64,000 nt of DNA from Caenimonas soli (lineage in GTDB: Bacteria; Pseudomonadota; Gammaproteobacteria; Burkholderiales; Burkholderiaceae_C). The notes beneath the pieces are model-generated. The model made no database searches. It saw nothing but the letters and a program-made list of their open reading frames with translations, and was not told where the DNA came from. The position numbers and the translations under genes are program-made. Below, piece by piece: positions 38,301-44,700 of the stretch (positions are counted from its first letter, which is position 1; every line of letters starts with the position of its first letter). The stretch is from contig NZ_JABJVV010000003.1 in the NCBI RefSeq assembly GCF_013155545.1, forward strand, positions 1 through 64,000, given 5' to 3'.

Positions 38301-38948
38301 TTCCTGGATGGTCTTCATGCCGGCCCAGACGCCGGAGTAGCGGCTCAGAGCGAAGGCGTGGATGCCCAGGTCGAGGATCTCCTGCACGCTGGCCGGAAAG
38401 AACACCGGCAGGCCGCAGGCCTTGAAGATGTGGTCGCTCTGGTGCGCGGCGGTGGAACTCTTGGCGACATGGTCGTCACCCGCCACCGCGATCACGCCGC
38501 CCCAGGGCGTGGTGCCCGCGAGATTGGCGTGCTTGAAGACGTCGGAAGTGCGATCAACACCCGGGCCCTTGCCGTACCAGATGCCGAACACGCCGTCGAA
38601 CTTGTGGGTCTCGGGCGCCGTGAAGCCCAGTTGCTGGGTACCCCACAGCGCAGTGGCCGCCAGTTCCTCGTTCACGCCGGGTTGAAACACGATGTTCTGG
38701 GCCTTGAGGTACTTCTCGGCTTTCCACAGCGCCTGGTCATAACCGCCCAACGGCGAGCCGCGGTAACCGCTGATGAAGCCCGCCGTGTTCTTGCCGACCT
38801 GCGCATCGCGCAGCCGCTGCAGCATGGGCAGCTTGACCAGGGCCTGCACCCCGCTCATGAAGGCCCGTCCGTAGTCGAGCGAATATTTGTCGTCGAGCGT
38901 GACGGTCTCGAGGGCCTTGCGGATGTGTTCGGGTAGGGGTGCGTTCAT
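35379..38948 (-). CDS. Indolepyruvate ferredoxin oxidoreductase family protein (fused subunits)
   Basis: 1189-residue thiamine-diphosphate and iron-sulphur enzyme, a single-chain form of the IorA and IorB subunits. It oxidatively decarboxylates aromatic or branched 2-oxo acids to acyl-CoA. The start at 38948 (MNAPLPEHIRKALETV) has AAGGAG upstream. The N-terminal pyrimidine domain (GYRGSPLGGYD), the TPP site (LGDGTYFHSG near 526, with VLYNDAVAMTGGQ) and cysteine-rich clusters (CEGCGDCSVKSNC near 666 and STCNKDTSCLKGFC) are followed by the gamma-type domain (VAGVGGTGVITIGQ). Divergent from an Lrp/AsnC regulator that probably controls it. Confidence 0.93.
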   Translation of the reverse strand: MNAPLPEHIRKALETVTLDDKYSLDYGRAFMSGVQALVKLPMLQRLRDAQVGKNTAGFISGYRGSPLGGYDQALWKAEKYLKAQNIVFQPGVNEELAATALWGTQQLGFTAPETHKFDGVFGIWYGKGPGVDRTSDVFKHANLAGTTPWGGVIAVAGDDHVAKSSTAAHQSDHIFKACGLPVFFPASVQEILDLGIHAFALSRYSGVWAGMKTIQEIVESSATAMIDPERVEVRIPTDFQMPPGGVHIRWPDHALDQEARLFDYKWYAALAYIRANRLNYNAIEGPNDRFGLIASGKAYNDTRQALMDLGLDDETCRRLGIRLHKVGVVWPLEAQGTREFAKGLREILVVEEKRQVIEYQVKEELYNWRPDVRPNVIGKFNEVEGDMSGGEWSHPNPTANTLLRANADLSPALIARAIAQRLKKMGVDGDLGARIDAQLAILEAKERSMQVLEVKADRAPWFCSGCPHNTSTVVPEGSRAMAGIGCHFMATWMDRATVGFTQMGGEGVPWVGQQPFTTEQHVFANLGDGTYFHSGLLAIRQSIAAGVNITYKVLYNDAVAMTGGQQVGERPEGHSVIQIAHSLMAEGVTREVIVTDEPEKYTVAKLPQGVEVHHRDELDRIQREFREIKGTTAIIYDQTCATEKRRRRKRGTLVDPAVRVVINDLVCEGCGDCSVKSNCLSVEPLETEFGRKRVINQSTCNKDTSCLKGFCPSFVTVEGGQLKKKSKEKAVSPFELGELPEPRLPAINGAFGIVVAGVGGTGVITIGQLLGMAGHIEGKGIVTQDAAGLAQKGGATWSHVLIGERAEDIRTTRVSMAGADLVIGCDPIVAAGKETVLRMREGRTHVALNSHGTPTAAFVTNASWANPSDACAAEIVHAVGPAGVSAFNADVASTKLMGDSIYTNPMMLGYAWQKGWIPLGRESLMRAIELNGVAVDNNKAAFEWGRRAAHDWASVEKLLASAQVIEFKKRETLDSIVARRVEFLTAYQNEAYADRYKQFVDKVRLAEIPLGKSALTESVARYLFKLMAYKDEYEVARLHAETGFQEKIAAMFEGDYKVNFHLAPPIIAKRNEKGELQKSKFGPAMLIGFRVLAKLKGLRGTALDIFGRTEERRTERALIGEYRASVEQVLGSLNAGNHALAVEIARIPEQIKGFGHVKERNLAAARLQWERLMSQWPHTQAATKVARVG

Positions 38949-38975
38949 GGACGTCTTGTCTCCTTGGGAGTGCAA

Positions 38976-39019
38976 AGTGTATGCCCGCAGCCCGGATATG
39001 TCTTTGCGTTCTATGCCCG
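38976..39019 (-). promoter_or_regulatory. Promoter and repeated site upstream of the indolepyruvate oxidoreductase
   Basis: On the minus strand AAGACA (39004-38999) and TACACT (38981-38976) are 17 bp apart and make a fair sigma-70 promoter. TATGCCCG occurs twice on the plus strand, at 38980-38987 and 39012-39019, 32 bp apart (about three helical turns) and flanking the -10/-35. Such phased repeats would suit the divergently encoded Lrp-type protein; this is untested. Confidence 0.4.
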
Positions 39020-39050
39020 AATAGCGGCCTTCCGAGAAAGATCCTTGCTC

Positions 39051-39056
39051 TAAAAT
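39051..39056 (+). promoter_or_regulatory. -10-like box directly upstream of the Lrp/AsnC gene
   Basis: TAAAAT ends 7 nt before the ATG at 39064, and the intervening CGACTTT holds no ribosome site. If used, the mRNA would be leaderless. No clear -35. Confidence 0.35.
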
Positions 39057-39063
39057 CGACTTT

Positions 39064-39549
39064 ATGGAAACGCTCGACAAGTTTGACATCCAAATACTCA
39101 ACGAGCTGCAGGCCGACGCCCGGCTGACCAACGCGGAGCTGGCCCAGCGCGTCGGCCTGTCGGCGGCGCCGTGCTGGCGGCGCGTGCGCGCGCTGGAAGA
39201 GGCCGGCTTCATCAAGGGCTACCACGCGGAGATCGACCGCCACAAGATCGGGCTGGGCGTGTTGGCCTTCGTGCGTCTGGACGCCAACCGCAACACCGGC
39301 GAGCTGACGCGCGAGATGGAAGAGGCGATCCGCAAGATTCCCGAGATCGTTTCCTGCCACTACATCAGCGGGGCCGGCACCTTCGAGCTGCAGGTGGTCT
39401 CGCGCGACCTCGACACCTTCTCGCAGTTCGCGCGCAAGGTGCTGATCAACCTGCCCAACGTGAAGGACTTGCACACCAGTTTTTCGCTGGGCGAGGTGAA
39501 GGCCAGCAGCAGCCTGCCGCTGTCGCACCTGGGAACGCGGATCAAGTAA
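39064..39549 (+). CDS. Lrp/AsnC-family transcriptional regulator
   Basis: 161-residue regulator. The N-terminal helix-turn-helix is DIQILNELQADARLTNAELAQRVGLSAA seen over residues about 7-34, with CWRRVRALEEAGFIKGY as its end. The C-terminal RAM ligand-binding domain carries GAGTFELQVVSRDLDTF. Family members bind amino acids or related effectors as octamers. It is divergent from the indolepyruvate oxidoreductase gene, so control of aromatic or branched-chain amino acid breakdown is the likely role. Confidence 0.93.
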   Translation: METLDKFDIQILNELQADARLTNAELAQRVGLSAAPCWRRVRALEEAGFIKGYHAEIDRHKIGLGVLAFVRLDANRNTGELTREMEEAIRKIPEIVSCHYISGAGTFELQVVSRDLDTFSQFARKVLINLPNVKDLHTSFSLGEVKASSSLPLSHLGTRIK

Positions 39550-39554
39550 GCCGC

Positions 39555-39929
39555 TCAATCCTTCACGCAGTTCACCACCAGCTGGGGCGCCAGATAGCGC
39601 AGTACGGCTTCGCGGCCGCCCGCGCCCAGGCCGAATTCCGCGCGCAGACGCGGATTGCTGTAGACGGTCTGCTGCGGCGTCATGCCACCGGCATCGCGCA
39701 GCAACACGTCGTTCCCGCGCGCCCCGGCGTCGATCACGGCGGAGTCGTCCATGAAGCGCACGCTGAATTCGAGGTTCTGGTCGCAGCGATAACGCTGCAG
39801 GCCGGCGGCAGGGGACGCGGAAAGCGCAGGCGCCGCAGCCGGGGCGGAAGGCAAGGCCGGGGCGGGCGGCGCCGATACGCAGCCCAACAACGAGCCTGTG
39901 GCCAGCAGGCCGAGTGCGAGAAATTTCAT
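39555..39929 (-). CDS. MliC-family lysozyme inhibitor lipoprotein
   Basis: Lipoprotein of about 124 residues. From the ATG at 39929 it reads MKFLALGLLATGSLLGC with the lipobox Cys at 17; an alternative ATG at 39938 adds three residues. An Ala/Pro linker leads to the MliC-type beta barrel, YRCDQNLEFSVRF to LAPQLVVNCVKD, whose two cysteines would form the family disulphide. The inhibitory loop region has SAVIDAGARGND, so the usual conserved Ser/Lys of MliC is not obvious, and inhibition of C-type lysozyme is unproven. Convergent with the Lrp gene, 5 bp apart; upstream of it on the same strand lies mltA. Confidence 0.8.
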   Translation of the reverse strand: MKFLALGLLATGSLLGCVSAPPAPALPSAPAAAPALSASPAAGLQRYRCDQNLEFSVRFMDDSAVIDAGARGNDVLLRDAGGMTPQQTVYSNPRLRAEFGLGAGGREAVLRYLAPQLVVNCVKD

Positions 39930-39982
39930 GCCCGCCATTGTGGGGCGCGGCCCGCCTTCTGTGTGGCTTGCCTACTGTTGGG

Positions 39983-41116
39983 TCACTTCGGCCACAGCAC
40001 CCACAGCCGCAGCGGCTGCTTGAGCCGGCCCGCCACCTCGCCCGCCTCGGCGCCCCAGCCTGTGAAATAGTCCGCCCGCACCGCCCCGACGATGGCGCCG
40101 CCCGTGTCCTGGGCCAGCACCAGCCGTTGCAAGTTCACCGCAGGCCCGCTGGAGGCCAGCCATACGGGGGTGCCGTAGGGGATGCTGTCCTTGTCCACGG
40201 CGATCGAGCGGCCCGGGGTGAGCGGCACGCCCTGGGCGCCGCGCGGGCCGAAGCCCGCGTCCATATCGGACAGGGACTCTTCGCGGAAGAACACCGTGCG
40301 CGGATTGCTCCACAGCATCTCGTTGACTCGCTGCGGGTTCTGCGCGGCCCAGGCCTTGATGCCGGGCCAGGAGGCGTCGCGGATGGCCCCCTGCTGCAAC
40401 AGCCAGCTGCCGACGCTGCGGTAAGGCTGCTCGTTGGTGGCGGCAAAGGCCAACCGGACCAGCCGCTGGCTGCCGTCCGGCTCGGCGATGCGCACGCGCC
40501 CGGAGCCCTGGATCTGCAATACCAAGGCGTCCAGCGGGTCGGCCAGCCAGGCGATCTCGCGCCCGCGCAAGGCCGCCCGGGCTTCCGGCAAGGTGTCGAT
40601 TTCCTGCCGCGTGTACCAGGGCCTGCGCCCGGCGAGGTTGCCCGGCGGCCGGTACAGCGGCACGTTGTGGGTGGCGGTCGCCACGCGGCTGGCGTCGAGC
40701 AGGGGCTCGTAGTAGCCCGTCAGGAGACCCTCGGCGGGGCCTTGCAGCGGCTCCACGCGATAGGGCTGCAACCGCCGCACCATCCAGGCGCGCTGCTCAG
40801 CGGGCGTACCTATCGACAGCCGCCGCACTTCCGGGCACAGGGCGGAGAACGCCGGCCCCGGCCGCTCGCAGCTCTTGAGCCAGGCATTCCAGGCCTCATG
40901 CAGCGTGTCCTCGGCAAAGCCCGGCAGTTCGCTCCAGCGCACCGGCTGCCAGCGGCTCTTGCCCTGGACGATGGCGGGGGGAAGCGGCGTTGCATCGGCC
41001 GGCAACGGCACCGGCAGCGCGGAAACCGGGGGCCGCACTTCATCGGCCGGCGGCAGCGGCACACTGCCACAGGCTGCCAGCATTCCTACAATAGCCAGGC
41101 AAAGGAAACGGCTCAT
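39983..41116 (-). CDS. mltA: Membrane-bound lytic murein transglycosylase A
   Basis: Outer-membrane lipoprotein that cleaves glycan strands of peptidoglycan. It has 377 residues from ATG 41116, with lipobox LAAC (Cys 16). The MltA barrel starts with LLTGYYEPLLDASR. The 3D domain at the C-terminus holds the catalytic aspartate in LAQDTGGAIVGAVRADYFTG and the LQIQGSGRVRI and GYRAVG-like PYRSVGSWL segments. AGGAG lies only 1 nt before the ATG, an unusually short spacing. The start codon overlaps that of a small divergent ORF. Confidence 0.93.
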   Translation of the reverse strand: MSRFLCLAIVGMLAACGSVPLPPADEVRPPVSALPVPLPADATPLPPAIVQGKSRWQPVRWSELPGFAEDTLHEAWNAWLKSCERPGPAFSALCPEVRRLSIGTPAEQRAWMVRRLQPYRVEPLQGPAEGLLTGYYEPLLDASRVATATHNVPLYRPPGNLAGRRPWYTRQEIDTLPEARAALRGREIAWLADPLDALVLQIQGSGRVRIAEPDGSQRLVRLAFAATNEQPYRSVGSWLLQQGAIRDASWPGIKAWAAQNPQRVNEMLWSNPRTVFFREESLSDMDAGFGPRGAQGVPLTPGRSIAVDKDSIPYGTPVWLASSGPAVNLQRLVLAQDTGGAIVGAVRADYFTGWGAEAGEVAGRLKQPLRLWVLWPK

Positions 41117-41234
41117 GCTCCTGATTCTGCTTGAAGCGCTGCTGGCGTTGGTGCTGCTGGTGCTGATTGTCTGGTGGACGATGTTTTCCGGGCGCAAAAA
41201 AGGCGAGCCGGTGCGGGAAGATCCCGAAAAGTAA
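41115..41234 (+). CDS. Possible 39-residue membrane microprotein
   Basis: ATG at 41115 with AAAGGAAA about 8 nt upstream encodes one strongly hydrophobic helix (LLILLEALLALVLLVLIVWW) followed by a charged tail (SGRKKGEPVREDPEK), and ends in TAA. Topology fits an inner-membrane single-pass peptide with a cytoplasmic C-terminus by the positive-inside rule. Its start codon overlaps the mltA start on the other strand (CATG), so the two genes would be transcribed back to back. No family is recognised; conservation in relatives would decide whether it is real. Confidence 0.5.
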   Translation: MLLILLEALLALVLLVLIVWWTMFSGRKKGEPVREDPEK

Positions 41235-41248
41235 ACTGCCGCGGGAAG

Positions 41249-41875
41249 CTACAGGCTGCGCAGCACGTTGACCAGTTCCACGGCCGACTTCACTTCCATC
41301 TTGTCGAACACGCGTGCCCGGTGCACCTCCACCGTGCGCACGCTGATATCGAGCTGATCGGCGATCAGCTTGTTGGGCAATCCCTCGACCACCAGCCGCA
41401 TCACGTCGCGTTCGCGCTCGGTCAGTTCGGCCATGCGCATTTGCAGCAGCTTCTGTTCGCGCCGGGCCGCCAGCACCCGATCCGATTGCCTGATCGCCTG
41501 CTCGATCCGGTCGACCAGTGCATTGTCGGAAAACGGCTTCTCGCAAAAATCGAAAGCGCCGCGCTTGACCATATCGACCGCGGTCGGCACGTCGGCGTGG
41601 CCGGTCAGGAAAATCACGGGCATCACTTCCACCAGCCCGCGCTGCACCAGTTTGTCGAACAGGGCCAGGCCGCTCACACCGGGCATGCGCACATCCAGCA
41701 GCAGGCAGCAAGGCTGCGTGGGCGAAAAGCCGCTCGCCAGCATGGCGTCGAACTCCTCGCCGCCCGCGTAGCCCTCGCTGAGCAAATGACGTGAACGCAG
41801 CAGCCAGGCCAGGGCCTCGCGCACGCTGGCATCGTCGTCGACGATAAAGACGGTGGCATTCAGAGTGGGTTGCAT
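41249..41875 (-). CDS. Response regulator, FixJ/NarL type
   Basis: 208-residue two-component regulator. The receiver has acidic pocket Asp13-15 (FIVDDDASV), phosphoacceptor Asp61 (LLLDVRMPG), FLTGHAD and Lys113 (CEKPF). The output domain is a LuxR/FixJ helix-turn-helix: LTERERDVMRLVVEG, NKLIADQLDISVRTVEVHRA. The start at 41875 lies inside the end of the kinase gene (16-nt overlap). It must be the partner of the upstream kinase. Target genes are not indicated by the sequence. Confidence 0.93.
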   Translation of the reverse strand: MQPTLNATVFIVDDDASVREALAWLLRSRHLLSEGYAGGEEFDAMLASGFSPTQPCCLLLDVRMPGVSGLALFDKLVQRGLVEVMPVIFLTGHADVPTAVDMVKRGAFDFCEKPFSDNALVDRIEQAIRQSDRVLAARREQKLLQMRMAELTERERDVMRLVVEGLPNKLIADQLDISVRTVEVHRARVFDKMEVKSAVELVNVLRSL

Positions 41876-43887
41876 GTCGCGGGATCCACCGGCAGGGTGA
41901 ACCTGAAAATAGTACCTTGCGGCCGATTGGGCTCGAATCCGAGGAATCCCCCATGCTGCTCCACGACGGTGCGGCACAGCGAAAGGCCCAGGCCCATGCC
42001 TTCCGACTTGGTGGTGAAGAAGGGGGTGAAGAGCTGCTGCTTCACGGCCTCGGCGATGCCCGGGCCCACATCGGTCACCGAGAACTCGATCCAGCCCTTG
42101 CCCGCTTGCCGCGCCTCGATCACCAGCGAGGGATCCGCGACGCCGGCCTGGTCCATGGCCTGCATGGCATTGCGCGCGAGATTGAGCAGCACCTGTTCGA
42201 CCATGGTCCGGTCGCATAGCGCGGGGGGCAGGGCCCTTTTCACCCGCGTATCGACCCGCACGCCGAGCTTGCGCGCCTGCAGGCTGACCAGGGGCATGAT
42301 GGCGTCCAGCAAGGCCTGCGCGCCGACCGGCTCGCGCTCCTTGTCGCGCCGGCGCACGAAGTCATGGACGCTCTTGATCACCCTGCCGGCCCGCTCCGCC
42401 TGTTCGGCGATGCGCCGCATGGCGACCTCGATGTCGGGCAGCGCGCCCGGCGCCGCGGGCGACTTCAGCAGGTTCATCGAACCGGTGGCATAGCTGGAGA
42501 TCGCGGCCAGCGGCTGGTTCAGCTCATGGCTCAATAGCGATGCCATTTCGCCGACCGTGGCGAGCCGCGCGGTGGCCTGCAGCCGCTCCTGGCTGGCGCG
42601 CGAAAGCTCTTCCACGCGGCGCTGCTCGCTGATGTCCAGGAAGGCGCTCATCCATCCGGTCTGCAGGCCGTCGTGGTTGATGAGGGGTGCTTCGATGATC
42701 AGCACCGGAAAGCGCGAGCCGTCCTTGCGCATGAACACCGACTCGTAGCCTTCGCGCGGCGGCGCGTGTTGGCCCGACAGGCGGATCTCCTGGCGCTTCT
42801 GGTATTCGTCGGCCAGCTCGGGCGGCCAATAGGGCGCGGGTGTGGCATGCCCCAGCAGTTCCTCGGGCGTGAAGCCCACCATGTCGCAGAACGCGGGATT
42901 CACGTAGGTGATGCGGCCCTGCAGGTCCCGCGCGCGCAGGCCGGTGACCAGTGAATCCTCCATCGCCTTGCGAAACGCCAGCGCATCGGCAAGGTCTTCT
43001 TCGGCGCGCAAGCGCCTGCGCGCGTCGCGCCCGAGCAGCACCAGCACCAGCACCAGCGCGATCGACATGGCGGTGACCAGTGCCGTCAGCACATTGGGGA
43101 ACAGGTCGGGCGCGGCGCGCCAGCTGTCCATGCGCAGCACCATGGTGTTGCCGGGCAGATCGAGCAGCTGCTGCGACGTGAACACCCGGGTGCCGCGACG
43201 CGCCGCGCCATGCATGGCCAGCCGGGTGCCGTCCGCTTCGGTGAACGAGACTTCCTGGCTGCGCGTCAGCTGCGGGCCGATCATCCCGGCCAGTATTTCG
43301 CCGAGCGAGTAGGTGGCCACCACATAGCCGGTGAGCTGGCCGGCCGTCACCTGCGGCAGGCACAGCTCCATCACTTCCAGGCCCAGGCCATCCAGCTGCG
43401 GCAGGAAATAGCTGCCGGAATAGGCCGGCCCGCTGACCCGGCGCCCGTTGGCGCAGGCCAGAGCGACATCGCCCTGGGCGTTGCCCCGGCCCAGGCGCGC
43501 GAACACGGGCGCGCGAAAGGGTGTATCGACGACGGCCAGGGTGTCGAGATGGCTGTCGCGCCATTCGATGCGCATCCACTCGCGGTGCTCGCGCAGCAGC
43601 ACACCCGCCTGTTCGCGCCAGGACGCGGGCGTGGGATGGCCTGATTGCAGGGCCTGCAGGCTTTGCACGTTGCGCGTGAGGGCCGAGCGGACATCGCTCA
43701 GCGCATCGGCCGTATCCCGTTCCAGCTTGCTCTGGACCTGGCTGGCTTCATAGCGCCCGGCCAGCCAGACCAGGGTGACGAGCAAGGCCGCGACCAGCGC
43801 GACCAGCAAGGCCCAGAGCGACCAGCGCAGGCGGGCCGAAACGCGGCGCGGGCCGAACACGGTCGCTGCGGGCGCCAGCGCGCTCAT
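41860..43887 (-). CDS. PAS-domain sensor histidine kinase
   Basis: 675-residue membrane kinase. Two transmembrane helices (about 23-45 and 273-295) enclose a periplasmic sensor domain of roughly 230 residues. A PAS domain follows (RITYVNPAFCDMVGFTPEEL, then SAFLDISEQRRVEEL). The H-box is LLSHELNQPLAAISSYA with His454, the N-box LLNLARNAMQAMD, and ATP motifs DVGPGI and GMGLGLSLC. It resembles FixL/DctB/TtrS-type kinases. The ATG overlaps the nitrilase stop by 4 nt. The signal is unknown. Confidence 0.93.
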   Translation of the reverse strand: MSALAPAATVFGPRRVSARLRWSLWALLVALVAALLVTLVWLAGRYEASQVQSKLERDTADALSDVRSALTRNVQSLQALQSGHPTPASWREQAGVLLREHREWMRIEWRDSHLDTLAVVDTPFRAPVFARLGRGNAQGDVALACANGRRVSGPAYSGSYFLPQLDGLGLEVMELCLPQVTAGQLTGYVVATYSLGEILAGMIGPQLTRSQEVSFTEADGTRLAMHGAARRGTRVFTSQQLLDLPGNTMVLRMDSWRAAPDLFPNVLTALVTAMSIALVLVLVLLGRDARRRLRAEEDLADALAFRKAMEDSLVTGLRARDLQGRITYVNPAFCDMVGFTPEELLGHATPAPYWPPELADEYQKRQEIRLSGQHAPPREGYESVFMRKDGSRFPVLIIEAPLINHDGLQTGWMSAFLDISEQRRVEELSRASQERLQATARLATVGEMASLLSHELNQPLAAISSYATGSMNLLKSPAAPGALPDIEVAMRRIAEQAERAGRVIKSVHDFVRRRDKEREPVGAQALLDAIMPLVSLQARKLGVRVDTRVKRALPPALCDRTMVEQVLLNLARNAMQAMDQAGVADPSLVIEARQAGKGWIEFSVTDVGPGIAEAVKQQLFTPFFTTKSEGMGLGLSLCRTVVEQHGGFLGFEPNRPQGTIFRFTLPVDPATCNPL

Positions 43888-44690
43888 AACACCCGGTGTT
43901 CCAGCGCGGGCAGCTGCAGGCGCAGCTGCGCCTGGCGCGCGGGGTCCAGCTCCGCGGTCAGGACACCCGGTCCCTCGCTCTGCTGCGCCAGCACCACACC
44001 CCAGGGATCGACCACCATGCTGTGGCCCCAGGTGCGCCGGCCGTTCTCGTGCACGCCGCCCTGGGCCGGCGCGATCACGTAGGCCAGGTTCTCCACCGCG
44101 CGGGCGCGCAGCAACAGTTCCCAATGCGCCTGCCCGGTCACATAGGTGAATGCGCTGGGCACCAGCAGCACGTCGGCCTTCAGGCTTCGGTACAGCTCGG
44201 GGAACCGCAGGTCGTAGCAAACGCTCATGCCGATGCGCCAGTTGTGCCCGCTGCGGTCCGGCAAGTCGAACGTGACGGGTTCGGCCCCACACTCGATGAC
44301 CCGTGACTCGTCGTAGCGCTCGCGCCCGTTGTCGAACTTGAACAGGTGGATCTTGTCGTAGCGGGCCACCCGCTCGCCCGCCGGCGAAAAGACCATGCTG
44401 GTGTTGCGCACGTGGGCATCGTCGCCCGCGACCAGCGGCAAGGTGCCGCCGACGATCCACAGCCCAAGCTCGCGCGCGGTCTGCGCCAGGAAGCGCTGGA
44501 CGGCGCCGTCGCCGAAGCTCTCGCGCGCCGCGAGCTTGTCGCTGTCGCGGTGGCCCATGAGGCAGAAATATTCGGGCAGCACCGCCAGCTGCGCGCCGGC
44601 CTGGGCGGCCTGCGCCAGCAGATCGCGGGCTTGAACCAGGTTCGCCTCCAGCGAAACGCCCGACACCATCTGGATTGCGGCAACTTTCAT
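43884..44690 (-). CDS. Carbon-nitrogen hydrolase (Nit/omega-amidase type)
   Basis: 268-residue nitrilase-superfamily amidase from ATG 44690. The catalytic triad is intact: Glu40 (LAVLPEYF), Lys113 (ARYDKIHLF) and Cys158 (GMSVCYDLRFPELYR). The last segment and FKFDNGRERYDESRVIECG are typical of the Nit1/Nit2 branch, which hydrolyses deaminated glutathione or omega-amides of 2-oxo acids; the exact substrate is inferred. It overlaps the kinase gene by 4 nt and lies 10 bp after yhdP, so metabolite repair, envelope and signalling genes share one transcript. Confidence 0.9.
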   Translation of the reverse strand: MKVAAIQMVSGVSLEANLVQARDLLAQAAQAGAQLAVLPEYFCLMGHRDSDKLAARESFGDGAVQRFLAQTARELGLWIVGGTLPLVAGDDAHVRNTSMVFSPAGERVARYDKIHLFKFDNGRERYDESRVIECGAEPVTFDLPDRSGHNWRIGMSVCYDLRFPELYRSLKADVLLVPSAFTYVTGQAHWELLLRARAVENLAYVIAPAQGGVHENGRRTWGHSMVVDPWGVVLAQQSEGPGVLTAELDPARQAQLRLQLPALEHRVL

Positions 44691-44700
44691 GGGCAGGGTC

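Noticed and set aside
35313..38936. Plus-strand open frame of about 1,200 codons opposite the indolepyruvate oxidoreductase
   Set aside because: Same GC artefact; the minus-strand enzyme has all cofactor motifs, and the antisense product has none.
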